Assembly (NCBI GenBank): GCA_031216915.1
Contig: CM062289.1
Span: forward strand, 252,397,113-252,461,112
DNA: 64,000 nt
DNA from: Pictodentalium vernedei
Lineage: Eukaryota > Mollusca > Scaphopoda > Dentaliida > Dentaliidae
Direction of reading: 5' to 3'
The position numbers were made by a program, and so were the translations under genes. Positions 21,754 through 32,254 of the stretch are shown piece by piece; the first letter of the stretch is position 1; every line of letters starts with the position of its first letter. Under the pieces are notes generated by a model. The model saw nothing but the letters and a program-made list of their open reading frames with translations, searched no databases and had not been told where the DNA came from.

Positions 21754-22386
21754 AGTAATTATCACCTGTTGTTCGTGGTGTTTTTTTTTTTCTTCATTTG
21801 GTTTGTCGATTGGAGGTTGGGGGTCGCACAGAATCTACATATAATGGTTCAGTGTACTCTTGTAAATATCCACCGTTTCATTAATCCTTTCGCTGGGTCA
21901 ATCTCTGTAACTTAAAGTTCCTTAACATTGTCATCTTTTTTGACTGTTTGTCTTCGATACTCTTTATGTTACTTTCATAACTCAAAAAAAATAACCGTTG
22001 AGACAGAAAGTGATAAAGGCAATGAAACCCTACAAACTACAGCGTCAAATGGTGCTTGCGTGAAGACTAAAGTTGAGCACGGCCTACAAACGTACTGCCG
22101 ACGAGATTATGGTTATCTCCTTGACTCCCTTGCTTCTGACCAGCGTTGGCGTAAAGAAAACATCTTGACGGAAACTGGGTTTGCAAGGGGATTGGATCCC
22201 TCCCCCCCCCCTCCACACACACACATTGTCCCTGCGCATCTTGGGGGACGTTGAAGCCCTTTGTCTTGGGCGGGGCGGGAGGGGGTCTTGGTTACGCGAA
22301 GCCGCGTGCCAGTCCTTCGAGTGACTGCTTGAATTTATGGGGAGTGGGGATCCGCGACACATCGTCATGTAAGATATAACTGTTAA

Positions 22387-22605
22387 AAGAAGACCTGCTC
22401 CGTGATTCGAAACTTTCACCCATGCATCATGACTGATCTAGACACGAGTCTTCTGAAGTTTGTCCGTTGCAACTGCAAACTGACGCCAAAGAACTCATGC
22501 AGAGCAAAGCAGTGTTCGTGTCAAACATATGGGCTGAAGTGTGTCGCAGCTTGAGAAACTACCACAACGCCGATGGGCCGTCAAAAGACAAGAGCGACGG
22601 CTAAC
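22387..22605 (+). pseudogene. CXC-like cysteine-rich coding fragment, frameshifted
   Basis: A plus frame from 22387 reads HPCIMTDLDTSLLKFVRCNC then K, LTPKNSCRAKQCSCQTYGLK and CVAA-stop at about 22554. The CNCK-x-C-x-CSC-x-GLKCVAAC pattern is a cysteine-rich motif I recall from uncharacterised, transposon-associated invertebrate proteins, usually continuing ACG-x-C. A one-base loss at the expected last Cys gives the stop; in the shifted frame the sequence continues ENYHNADGPSKDK. Downstream (22780-23000) is AT-rich sequence with 'TTGGCGGCCATATTG' typical of repeat 3' regions. Probably a dead mobile-element gene. Confidence 0.45.
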
Positions 22606-23195
22606 CTACTGCTCGATACTCAAGTCAGTGTGATTTTTGTTTTTCTCGGTCGTTCTCTTGTATTTGTGATGCAGATTTGCTCTGTGTATAATATCCGACA
22701 CATTACCACCCACTGCACTTTGTAAATTCTCATTCTCGTCTTACTTTTTTTCACAGTTGGATATCCTATAGAAAAATCGATTATGCGTTCTTGGCGGCCA
22801 TATTGACCGCTACTCCGGGATATAGCTTGATCGTCCTCGGGCAGTAGGATATTGTGGTGCTTTTAAAATTTTATATTGACCAAATATCGACGGTTTCGGG
22901 AAAATTAGAACATACAAATTGACTATCCAGAGTTGGATTTAATCAATGTCAACAGCCGAATTGGACACCATTTTGAAAAATCGCTGTAAAAAACTCTCCC
23001 CAAGGCAGATTTGGGATATGTTCATCAGGGATCAATCCAACATCTGTTCATACCATATTTACCTAGTTACTAATTTTTCCGGGTTCAACTCTCTTACTGC
23101 CAGACTACAATAGTCTACTGCAATCAAATAGGATAGTATGATTGTAAATGAAGCATGATGGTAAATGAAAGGTGGAGCTAATGTTTAAAACATAC
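22606..23195. other. Unassigned region, possibly 3' part of the CXC element
   Basis: Non-coding; contains GGCGGCCATATTGACCGC and CACCATTTTGAAAAATCGC. No further structure recognised. Confidence 0.35.
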
Positions 23196-23390
23196 GTGTG
23201 TTGAGGCGTCGTGGATAGTTTAACTTCATAAAAAGTCGAATCTTCAGAATAGTCAACGTTGAAAGCCAACCCGGCACACATGTATGGACCTTCATACAGC
23301 AACCCAATGGGGAAACTGTAATTGGCGTTTAATTTCTTACATAGTTCTGCTTCAGAACATGAATTACAGGAAGTCCTTTCCAGAAACATT
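23196..23390 (-). CDS. Candidate internal exon of an unidentified gene
   Basis: On the minus strand a 195-bp open block is bounded by a plausible acceptor (pyrimidine-rich TGTGCTTTTTCAAG) and a consensus donor (CAACACAC|GTATGT). Length divides by three and both ends share phase, so it could be skipped or added without a frameshift. It encodes about 64 residues with four Cys (including SCNSCSEAELCKK and EGPYMCAGLAF) and even composition, unlike the repeat-derived frames. I do not recognise the domain; a cysteine-bearing extracellular segment is a guess. It may be a chance frame. Confidence 0.33.
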
Positions 23391-23454
23391 CTTGAAAAAG
23401 CACAAACACTCGATAGATTCGTTCGATCATGATAATCTTTGGGGTTTCTTTTTA

Positions 23455-23799
23455 TTACACGCCTGTCCTATGAAATCCCCATCTACACATGTGCGGAACG
23501 GAAATCGTTGACGGACTATTTTTAAAAAAGAAGCGAAACTTCACTGGAACTTTCTACAAATCGTGCACCGCAATTACATATTGAATCGCTAGCGATAGCT
23601 AAAAATCGCCCCCTGAGTTCTAATGTGTTCTATGTGCCAATAGGCAGATAGAAAACATTGCAATTTAGGAGACAAAATAGTAATACGGACTCCCCTAGCA
23701 AATTTCGTTGGCGGTAAAATGTGCTTTTTGTTGATGGTTGTCAAATGACTTGCTGAGTGTCCTTGTAATAATTGCTTTTTTGACGTGAAGGCGTGTAAT
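23455..23799. mobile_element. Family B inverted-repeat element, copy 1
   Basis: Termini TTACACGCC and GGCGTGTAA. It contains GTGCGGAACGGAAATCG, CGTTGACGGACTATTTTTAA, TTCTACAAATCGTGCA, and a core hairpin around TGTTCTATGTGCCAATAGGC. The other half carries AGTAATACGGACTCCCC and TTCGTTGGCGG. The copy at 37685-38072 is the same in reverse, and 57896-58166 is a deletion derivative. Confidence 0.85.
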
Positions 23800-23806
23800 A
23801 AACTCA

Positions 23807-23922
23807 GAACGACACATGCGTGTGAATGGGTTAATCGGTATGGCACGTGTGCCATCGCGAAAAGATAAAATTCGAGGCGTGTCATATCGATTAACCCATT
23901 CACATGCGTGTGTCGTTCTGTG
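23807..23922. repeat. Family G hairpin, copy 1, beside family B
   Basis: ACGACACATGCGTGTGAATG pairs with CATTCACATGCGTGTGTCGT; inside, GGGTTAATCGGTATGGCAC pairs TCATATCGATTAACCC. It sits immediately beside the same end of family B as the copy at 37531-37680, so G and B form one composite element. Confidence 0.85.
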
Positions 23923-24513
23923 TATGTTCCATACACTTTCTCAATTTTTGCTACAAAGGTCGGATTTTTTCTGCACGGGATTTATTGGTCCTTGAAAACT
24001 TGAAAGTCCCTCAATTTGAAAATAAACTCTCAAGGCCTTGAAAATGTTGGAAATTTGGGCAAGGACCTTGGGAGGATTTGATTTACAATTGCCCCTGGAA
24101 AATGGTGCACTCATTACTGTATGTAAGTTGCTGTTCCCTTCTATAAGTATATTTTCAGTCTGGGTTTTGATTTTTTAATTCTTAAATAAACGAAAAACCA
24201 TTCTCTCAGACTAATATGTGTACACCTATGACTGCTCAAGATCATTAGGGATATTCTCTTTGACAAGCATTGATGACACATTGAAGGCTCCAGTGACGAA
24301 CCCAAGACGACCCAGGGGTCCTTTTACTGAAACTATGCTTGCGTTTCTCCAGCTTTTTCACAAAACATGCGTTATTACTTGGGTGAGAACTCCACCCCTC
24401 GACTATCTTTGTATTCTTGTAATCTACTCGGAAAGTGTCAGATCGTGTCGGTCAGTTCTTTGCGGGTGATGAATTATGATATCCAAAACCGATTCCTTCC
24501 TAGGCACAACCAT
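23923..24513. other. Unassigned region
   Basis: No gene or repeat recognised. Confidence 0.4.
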
Positions 24514-24966
24514 TTAAGCCTCTTCGCGATAGTGTCAAAATATACAAAATTCAACCTGCCAATTTTCCCATAATGCAACTAAGAAAGCAACCAATTCTGC
24601 CTTGTTTGACAGATTCGTTAACCCCTTTGCCCATCGTAACAGCCAAAACCGACCAGCGCTATTCTAAAAAATCGTCAATTAGTTTTCATTATTTTTTCAT
24701 TTTTTGTCTCAAAAATATAGGTTATGACCCCTCATTGGAACGAGCGCATCGAGCTCGTTCCAATGAGGGGTCATAACCTATGTTTTTGAGACAAAAAATA
24801 AATAAAAGTAGTAATTCAAGAATTTTATTTGCAAGTGTCGTCTGCTTTTCATGTTAGGTAAAGGGTTAAGCTCTGTCAAACAAGACCGAATCGGTTAAAT
24901 TTTGCTGATGCATGATGGGAAAAATCTTTAAGTTTCATAATCTGAGTTCAGTATGCAGAGGGTTAA
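24514..24966. mobile_element. TTAA MITE family N, copy 1, split by family A copy 3
   Basis: The left end TTAAGCCTCT (24514) and right end AGAGGGTTAA (to 24966) are TTAA-bounded. The arms AATTTTCCCATAATGC and GCATGATGGGAAAAAT pair, as do CTTGTTTGACAGA and TCTGTCAAACAAG. A complete family A element is inserted near the centre at 24618-24869. An uninterrupted copy is at 59717-59904. Confidence 0.82.
24618..24869. mobile_element. TTAA MITE family A, copy 3 (nested)
   Basis: TTAA-bounded palindromic element with the centre TTGGAACGAGCGCATCGAGC. Arms GTCTCAAAAATATAGGTTAT and the complement are nearly identical. One end carries AACAGCCAAAACCGACCAGC, the other TTGCAAGTGTCGTCTGC. Confidence 0.95.
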
Positions 24967-25595
24967 GAAAACGTGACCCATGTGCCGCTGCTTTCTGCGT
25001 CCCAGTAGTTTGATGATAGTGAGTCGGACCAGCACTATCGGCCACTGCAGTAGGCAATCCTGTGACTATGGCCGTGTCCCAAGACGTTGCCGATTAACGT
25101 GGCTAATTACAGTGACTGAAGACTCATTGTCCGAATAGATCACCGAGATTAATACGTATATGTTAAAAAAAACCGCCGGGCAAATGCCTGTCATGTTTAA
25201 GCAAACATTGACCACCCCACCCCTCACCATCACCAATGTTTGAAGAAACCTCCAGGTCTGGTGATGTCGTGAACGTCAACAATCCACTCAAATGATTACA
25301 AATATTGCGCTGATTATGTTCTACGACAGTTGTGGATGAACTCGACATTTTCTCTGCTTAAAATCGATACATCCGTTTACCTTTTCGAATCTGATTTAAC
25401 GGAGGCTTGCTAAATTGAAGAACAACCTGACGCCAGCGTTAAATGGGGTGGAAGAGAAGTATCTAACATGGCTGATTCTGTGAAACTATAATTCATACTG
25501 TACCTTAATCTCGCGATCTATGTACTGGATATGATAGCTGGAAAACATAAATTGACGGGAGGATAAACATGCGCATCTGTTCGGCTTTCAACCTT
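24967..25595. other. Unassigned region
   Basis: No recognisable gene; a 61-codon minus frame at 25163-25348 has no known motif. Confidence 0.4.
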
Positions 25596-25847
25596 TTAAC
25601 CCTTTACCTAACCTGAAAAGCAGACGACACTTGCAAAAATAATTCTTGAATAACTAATTTTTTTCATTTTTTGTCTCAAAAACATAGGTTATGACCCCTC
25701 GTTGGAACGAGCTCATCGAGCTCGTTCCAACGAGGGGTCATAACCTATGTTTTTGAGACAAAAAATGAAAAAAATAATGAAAATTAATTGGCGATTTTTG
25801 AGAATAGCGCTGGCCGGTTTTGGCCGTTACGTTAGGTAAAGGGTTAA
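25596..25847. mobile_element. TTAA MITE family A, copy 4
   Basis: Starts TTAACCCTTTACCTAACCTG and ends GGTAAAGGGTTAA. The arms are essentially perfect around CGAGCTCATCGAGCTCG. It shares its right TTAA with the next element. Confidence 0.95.
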
Positions 25848-26085
25848 CTCTTTTCGAAACGCAGACAATATCAAAATTTATTATTTTGAATATTATTTTT
25901 TTTAATATTTAATAAAATGTCAGCACAACCATATATATCATGTGACCTCGCATTGGGGCGAGCTCATTCCAATGAGGGGCAACATGATATGGTTTTGTTC
26001 AATTTTTTTAAACATAATTTGTTCTCAATGCTGAATTAGTATATTACTCGGGCAGAAGCAGGCGATTCCTTTGGTAAAGGTTTAA
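25844..26085. mobile_element. TTAA MITE, family A subfamily (copy 5)
   Basis: From the shared TTAA at 25844 to TTAA at 26082-26085. Arms CATATATATCATGTGACCTC and GAGGGGCAACATGATATGG; ends CGCAGACAATATC and GGTAAAGGTTTAA. Same subfamily as the left half of 17967-18085. Confidence 0.82.
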
Positions 26086-26165
26086 CTTCCAAGACTAGAT
26101 GACACTTGCAAGAAAATATTTCTTGAATAACTAAAAAAATGTTCATCTTTTTGCCTCAAATAGCT
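26082..26165. mobile_element. Family A end fragment
   Basis: TTAACTTCCAAGACTAG then GACACTTGCAAGAAAATATT and TTTGCCTCAAATAGCTTA. Only one arm is left, abutting copy 5 through a common TTAA. Confidence 0.7.
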
Positions 26166-26267
26166 TATCGAATTTATACTGTAAAAATAAAACACCAGCA
26201 GTAACAGTATTCATAAAAAAGTTTATTTAAAAATTAAACAAAATGGCAGCAGCTTAACTTAAACAGA

Positions 26268-26656
26268 AGGAGGGGTCGCGGTGGCGTTGCGGTAACCGGT
26301 TCTCGTCAGATCACCGAAGTTATGCAACGTCGAGCCTTGGATGGAGGACCGTCTGAGCGATCGATTCGGACTCCCGCGTTGTATCCTTGGACAAGGCACT
26401 TAACCCCGATTGTCCACAGGGAGGCACGATGACGTCATGTACTAAGGCGTACTGCACGTCGATGGTGCGCATGCCTTCAACCAATCTAACCCTGCCTGTG
26501 CTGCAGTACGGAGTTACGATGTTGGGGAGCTGGCAGCTGCTCGTCGTTGCTTGGAGGTTCTCTCCGGGTACTCCGGATTCCTCCACCCGTAAAACTGTCA
26601 CCGACACGATATGACCCTGGCTGTTAAAGTGTCGTTAAACCATAATAAATAATAAA
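26268..26656 (+). mobile_element. 5S rRNA-headed SINE, copy 5 (full length)
   Basis: Bounded by a perfect 13-bp duplication TAACTTAAACAGA (26255-26267 and 26657-26669). The head contains the 5S rRNA internal promoter region: GGTTCTCGTCAGATCACCGA, GCAACGTCGAGCC and GGATGGAGGACCGTCTG. The body and tail are those of the tRNA-headed SINE (CCTTGGACAAGGCACTTAAC, GTACTGCACGTCGATGGTG, GTACTCCGGATTCCTCC), ending GTGTCGTTAAACC plus ATAATAAATAATAAA. Confidence 0.95.
26298..26365 (+). promoter_or_regulatory. 5S-type internal Pol III promoter of the SINE
   Basis: Corresponds to the box A / intermediate element / box C region of 5S rRNA (CCGAAGTTATGCAACG through GGATGGAGGACCG). A short deletion relative to genuine 5S between AGCC and TTGGATGG removes part of box C context. 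Confidence 0.65.
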
Positions 26657-26669
26657 TAACTTAAACAGA

Positions 26670-27090
26670 TAAAGAATGATCTAAAACTAATGAGATGTTT
26701 CCTCTCGATTGTTTTCATTGCTTCTTCAATACAATTTCGAGAAATTTAGATTCATTTTGATTTTTTTTTTTCATTTTAATCAGTAATATTAAAAGATAGA
26801 AAATACAATTCTAGGAAATACAATTGTAAATGTTTTATAGTAGGGGTTCCTAGTCGAAACACAAAAGCCGTGATGTTTGATGTGACTAATCACCACTGGA
26901 CGTCAAACAGAGAGAGTAGTTAAGCTGACAAAACTAATTGGCACAAGATTTAAATTAATTATTTATTGAGGTTTTATGTCACATTCCTAAACCATGGTCA
27001 TATCGTTACCACAACAAGTATCAACAAGTATCAAGTCAAGATTAACCTAGACAAAAAATGAAGATAATAGGTGTAATTCCCATCTCTCTA
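26670..27090. other. Unassigned AT-rich region
   Basis: Contains a half copy of the arm seen at 28270-28491 (AAATACAATTGTAAATGTTT and TATAGTA near 26815-26850). Otherwise nothing recognised. Confidence 0.4.
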
Positions 27091-27770
27091 TCAAGATTGA
27101 ATTCCCATGACTTTTTCAGGTTCAATATGGACCCTGATCTGCACTAGAACGGCAGTGTTAGAGTGGATTGGGATAGGGCTGGTATCACTTGCATGTACCA
27201 GATACAACCATCCCCTTGTACCTAAGACTATCTTCCAGTACAGTACTACACTATGAAAACAAGCTTTAGGTTTGGGGAGGTTCAGGGCCACCGGAGCAGG
27301 GGGAGGGGGCATGTGGTGTACATTCTCCCTGCCCACTGGCAGTTCGAACCATCGGTAAATACATCTTCATGCCAGCATATGCACCCCCTGCCATTTTGCT
27401 CTCCCGGCGGCCTTGAGAGGGGCCAGTAAAATTGGGTCGCCCCACCACCACAGAGATTCCACTACCGGATGCAGACCAGCTCCTTTGTACCCAGGACCTT
27501 CTTCCAGTACTGTACTGTGCTATGAATGCAAGCTTCAGTCTTGGAGAGGAGGGGGCTCTGGCCCACTGGAGCATAGGGGGCTTGTGGGAGTAATTCCCAC
27601 TTTTCCTCTGGCCGCTCGTGCATCGACACTTACCGCAGATGCCTTCATTATCTTGTGCTAGCCTGTCACCCTCCCCCCCCCCCAACTTTTGGTCTTATGG
27701 AGGCCCGGAGTGGCTAATAGAGTTTGGTCCTCCCTCACCCACAACCACCACCATAGGAATGCCACTATTT
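27090..27770. repeat. ~270-bp degenerate tandem repeat
   Basis: TTGTACC...CTTCCAGTAC...CTATGAA-CAAGCTT occurs at 27216 and again at 27485. CACCACCACAGAGATTCCAC near 27440 is matched near 27745-27765. The block is GC-richer than its surroundings. The 139-codon minus frame here (27266-27685) spans both units and is repeat-derived. Confidence 0.65.
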
Positions 27771-28269
27771 CAGATAACAAAGAATATCGATTGAACTTAT
27801 CTATATTTCTGAAGGCTAAAACTCCAAAGTGTTTTTAATAGCAGTTTTGTTGGTTAAAGGAAGGCATGTTGGGGTGTCAATACGATATCGGCTTTCCGTC
27901 CCAGGGGGGGACGGTGAGGGGAAGAGAAATACCCAACAAGGTCATTCGATGATTTGTCTCTCCTAGGGCAAAACATGTCATATTGTTTATTTCCTCAAGT
28001 AAAATATTTTCCCAGAGTCGGAGAATCCCCTGATTCCACCAAATAGATGAGAGTCCATGTTGCTCGCGTCTGTGGGAATTTTCCCTCCCAGTATCACTGG
28101 TTTAATGGTTGCACGAAGTTCTCAAAGTCAAACAAATATCGACAAGTAATGACTGAACTTCTACTTGAAAAAAGTGTTTAATAATACAATTTGTTGGTGC
28201 ACAATCGAGGTTCATATCTTCCGCGTTACGTTTTCAGTATGTACAAAAATGCTGGTTCTGAACAGGGGC
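27771..28269. other. Unassigned region
   Basis: Nothing recognised. Confidence 0.4.
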
Positions 28270-28491
28270 CAATACTATAAAACTTTTACAATTGTATTTT
28301 CTAGAATTTTATTTTCTAGTTATAACTTTAAATGGATTGAAATGAACCATTAGCATTTTCAAATATGTGGAAATTTGCCAGTCGGCAAATTGCCATATCT
28401 CTGAAAATGCCAGTGACTCATTTTAGTCGATTATATTAATAGGGAGAAACACATTTCTAGAAAATACAATTGTAAAAGTTTTATAGTATTG
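28270..28491. mobile_element. Foldback element with CAATACTATAAAAC ends
   Basis: CAATACTATAAAACTTTTAC and GTAAAAGTTTTATAGTATTG are perfect inverted ends, extending through AATTGTATTTTCTAGAA. The inner hairpin is ATTTGCCAGTCGGCAAAT. Confidence 0.88.
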
Positions 28492-28590
28492 ACTCCAGGT
28501 CAAATCGGCGTTTTGCAAAAATACATCAGTAAATCACAAATGCAGCTACTCAGATTGCGAAGGGTTTTTTTGTTTTTGTTGGTTTTTTTT

Positions 28591-28893
28591 GGTTCAGAGG
28601 TTCGAATCCCACCTGCGGCAACCGCGTTGTGTCCTTGGGCAAGACACTTCACCCCCATTGCCCACGTGGGGGCACGGTGACGCAGGCGTACTGCACGTCG
28701 ATGGTGCACCTGTCTTCAACCAATGCTAACCCTGCTTGTGTGGAGTTAGTATGTTGGGGAGCTGAGAGTTGCTCGCCGTTGCTCGGTGGTTCTCTCCGGG
28801 TACTCCGGCTTCCTCCACCCGTAAAACTGTCATGGTCATGATTAGTCATTGTGCATAAATATGTGACCTTAAACACCAATAAATAATAATAAT
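28591..28893 (+). mobile_element. tRNA-headed SINE, copy 6 (5' truncated)
   Basis: Begins at AGAGGTTCGAATCCCACC (box B retained, box A missing) and continues with the standard body. A short deletion removes the usual CTGTGTACTAAGG before CGTACTGCACG. Tail TTAAACACCAATAAATAATA. Very close in sequence to the copy at 6638. Confidence 0.92.
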
Positions 28894-29835
28894 AATTTTG
28901 GTTTAGAGAGTTGAATCGAATATGGCAGTTGGAATATGTGAGAATTGACTTGCAACATTTTCTCCGTTTTAAGGCGCGATATAACGATATAAGTAAGGGG
29001 AATGAGGTTACTTTGAAATTCTCACCTCCCATATTCGATCAATTCAAATTAAATACACACATATTATACATTAAAATGATGACACGAAAAATATATGCAA
29101 TCAAATCACAGAGTTGACGACAGGCACCAAAAATTCCTGGAAGTCTGCTACAGTATTCGTTTCAGAACTGATAATAAAATAATATTTCAGGAGAACAACT
29201 CGTTTTCAAGTGTGCTAGAAATTCTGAGTTGTAAATAAATGACCACAGTCCTTACTCGGAGAGAGCATATTTATCATTACATCACCGATGGAAACTCGCA
29301 GAGGAAAATGAACGATCACGAAATATAGACTGTGTTGGGAAGACATGCTTGTTTTGATCACGTGATTCTCGGTCCAAGTTGGGAAACGATTTAATTTCCA
29401 AAGATCTGAAATCTGCAAACATTCCATTGCTGTTTTCGAATCTGCGAGGCGATGTTATATATAACACACGATACATACATCGGAAAATATTCAACTGACA
29501 ATGTAATAATTGCGAGATGCAGTCCTAAATATCAATGTTGAATTCGGGTACTTTAGAAAGTAACACAAGTTTCAGCAAGGGATTATTACGCCATCGATTC
29601 CAACTACTATTATTTGTGTGTTGTCGAGGAACAAAACATAAAACTGGAAAATTATGTTTGAAAACACAAATATTTTCACATCAACATACATTGCAGTCTT
29701 CACAATTGTATATGTACGAATACAGTACGAAAGAAAAAAAGTGATTGTAGCCGAACTATATTTGTGACGTAAGAAGGCTTGGTGAAGTCTGCTGATCGAA
29801 TAAGGAAACCAAAGTTGCAGAAAGTTCTTTTTCTG
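28894..29835. other. Unassigned region
   Basis: An inverted pair ATCGAATATGGCAG / ...CCATATTCGAT flanks 28915-29040. Otherwise no gene or repeat recognised; frames up to 101 codons lack known motifs. Confidence 0.4.
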
Positions 29836-29940
29836 TGTAACAGATTTGATAACAGCAATTGAAATAATATACAACAAAAACTCTAAATTACACTGTTATT
29901 AGTCGTCTGTTCGTAACAGAAGTTTATTTGGATTTGTGTT
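29836..29940 (+). repeat. Possible 5' LTR remnant
   Basis: TGTAACAGATTTGATAACAG through AGAAGTTTATTTGGATTTGTG is repeated in direct orientation at 32142-32254 with about 85-90 percent identity by eye. It begins TGTAAC like many LTRs. Confidence 0.45.
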
Positions 29941-30406
29941 TGAGCCAGGTAAAGGTATTGAAGAATAAATGTTAAGCCATATTATTGGACATTTGAAAGT
30001 GCAAAATTTAACCCAAAAAGCTTATTCGCGAAGAGTTGTGAGCGGTATTGGTCGCAAAAAAGTGTCTTCTGTTGAATTATAATTTCCCTAAGTACATTCA
30101 GTTTCGAGGTTCGTAATGGAGATGATTCATTGCAATAGGAAAGAGAAGTCTAGTTAGGTACCCTATAGTACAAAGCAAGTAATATTGAGTGTTTACGAGA
30201 TTGGTCCTAACAATTTCCATTCAGCTTCTGGTAATGTTTAAGGTCAACTTTAAATCTAATGAATAGGGCCAAGTTAGAGGGTCATTAGGATGTTCAGTAA
30301 ACTGGATTCAAGAAAGAATCTTTTAGTAAAATGACACTGGAAGCTAAAATGCTAGATGATTGTATTGCTCATGAGTTTGGATATATTTTGTGTTACCGTG
30401 TTATTT

Positions 30407-30610
30407 TTAACCCTTTGAACCCCGGTGGTATCTTCCATGTCAGTTCCATGGTAGCAATAGGAAGAGTCCATATTTATTATTTGGGGGAAGACCAATTAAT
30501 ATTTTCAACGTGCAGCCTTAGGGCTGCACGTTGAAAATATTGATTGGTCTACTCCACACATTTACCTTGCAGTCATCCCACTTAACGGCCTCTGGAGTTC
30601 AAAGGGTTAA
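30407..30610. mobile_element. Palindromic TTAA MITE, family P copy 2
   Basis: TTAA-bounded, TTAACCCTTTGAACCCCGG to CAAAGGGTTAA. The core hairpin AATATTTTCAACGTGCAGCC / GGCTGCACGTTGAAAATATT is perfect apart from the loop. The segment right of the core is shorter than in copies 1 and 3. Confidence 0.94.
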
Positions 30611-31697
30611 TATTATGTAGATAATATTTGCGGGTGTCATTGCGATACATCATTCATTTAGCTCTTGGCAAAAACTGAAGCTGTTACTGATGTGTCAAAT
30701 TAAACTAACTTTAGAGGTGTACATCAGAGTGTCTTATATGGGACAAGCAATTTACAATAGCGGGAAGTAATACAATCCTAAAAACTGTTGTTGTGTGGGT
30801 AGTGACCAATCTTTTGTTTATTTACTAAAATGTACAAGCTTTCTTGAAAGCTAAGGTTTTAAATAGCTGGTTGTCGAGAATTAGGTTCTCAATGGATAGC
30901 CCAAAAAGCATTTTCCAAATTGACCATTAAATTTAAAATGGGACAAAATTGTGGGTAGTCTATTAAAAAGCGGATACCGCTGCTTATTCTGCTCGAATAT
31001 TGATATATCCCGTTGATAGTAACTTATGGTTAATAGTGGAAGAGCTGGAGAGCTATCACAAGGGAATTGTTAAATCTAACGGAGAGAAATAATTTTATCC
31101 AGAATTTCATCTACATTGACCAGCATATCCAATATTTCGCATTTTGGAATTTCTATAAAACTATAAAACCATGGAAGCAATCAGAATTGCCTTTATTGCT
31201 GGGCATTCAATTTGTTTACTCCTTGTAGAAATGGAATGTCTGTTATGTGTTTGGGATGTGTACCACATTACAAAAGAGGAATGGGGCGATATAGCCTGTA
31301 GTGCAACGGAAAAGAATACCTTATTTTCTGATCCTGGTGACGCACTTATGTCGTGCTTGTCAGTGTTGGCTTCGAGAGCAGAATATGGATAACGTGTTGC
31401 ACAAGATCGGAGGTGGGTGGTGGTATTGGTAATGTAACTTAACTTCTTCAGGATAGGACTGATTACCCTGTTGTGTGCCACAAAGAAGGTTTAGTTGCCA
31501 TAAAATGGGAAACATATTGTTATCGAGCAGTAAAAAGAAACATTCCAGCAGTGAACACCAAAGGACTATTCCAGAAAAGGCAGATAGACAAGACTTTACA
31601 CAATTCCAAAGAAAGAAAATAACAAACTGTGTCATTGTCGGTAGAGAAATCGCGTGTAATTTCACGTCACCATCTTCATCAACTTCATATCATCAGT

Positions 31698-31947
31698 TTA
31701 ACTGGTAGAGTGCTGAATTATTTTTGGTCTTCAAAATTTATCGACAAGTCTTTGCCTTGTTAAAATTTACGGGAGATTGCCCATAGGCACTCTCCCATAA
31801 CTTGTAACAAGGCAAATCCTCAAAGACTAAATAATGTCACTTCAAACATAATATGAAATACATCCACTGAATGTGAAGTCTTTAAGGTGGCTTACCTGCA
31901 CGTCAGATTAAAGCCCAAATATGGGCTTCCAGCACTCTACCAGTTAA
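31698..31947. mobile_element. TTAA MITE family Q, copy 1
   Basis: TTAACTGGTAGAGTGCTGAA to CAGCACTCTACCAGTTAA. The core hairpin is around GCCCATAGGCACTCTCCC with CTTTGCCTTGTTA / TAACAAGGCAAAT. It also contains CCCAAATATGGGC. Confidence 0.93.
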
Positions 31948-32141
31948 GTATTGCATATAATGTTGTAATGAGAACTGGTTTGATAAGACGGTTCTCGATA
32001 AAGTATACGCAAGAATGATTTACATGGCACGCCACATTTTAAATGCTAATTGTAAAATATTAAAAAATTATCATAAGTCTATTTAATAACTGCTGTGAGA
32101 TTCTAAAAATGTTGTTCATTTTTCTTTTTAAGGAAGGGGAG

Positions 32142-32254
32142 TGTAACGGATTTGATAACATCAGTTGAAATAATATACAGCTGTACAACAAAAATACTAA
32201 ATTACCCTGTTATTACTCGTCTGTTCGTAGCAGAAGTTTATTTGGGTTTGTGTT
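32142..32254 (+). repeat. Possible 3' LTR remnant
   Basis: Second copy of the TGTAAC repeat, preceded by a purine tract. The inferred LTR is unusually short (about 110 bp), closer to TRIM-like elements; alternatively it is just a dispersed repeat. Confidence 0.45.

Larger units (their letters stand above)
29941..32141 (+). other. Interior of possible ruined LTR element
   Basis: About 2.2 kb between the direct repeats, ending in a polypurine tract AAGGAAGGGGAG (32130-32141) directly before the second repeat, as in LTR retrotransposons. It contains MITEs at 30407-30610 and 31698-31947. No gag or pol motif was found. A 73-codon frame at 31171-31392 has a strong ACCATGG start context and a hydrophobic N-terminus but is not identified. 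Confidence 0.4.

Noticed and set aside
26298-26365. 5S rRNA gene
   Set aside because: Only the internal promoter part is 5S-like; it is fused to the SINE body and has internal deletions.
27266-27685. 139-codon minus frame as a gene
   Set aside because: Spans two copies of a GC-rich ~270-bp repeat and includes low-complexity stretches; no motif.
31171-31392. Secreted protein with strong Kozak start
   Set aside because: Only 73 codons, no motif, within a likely dead LTR element; kept only as a remark.
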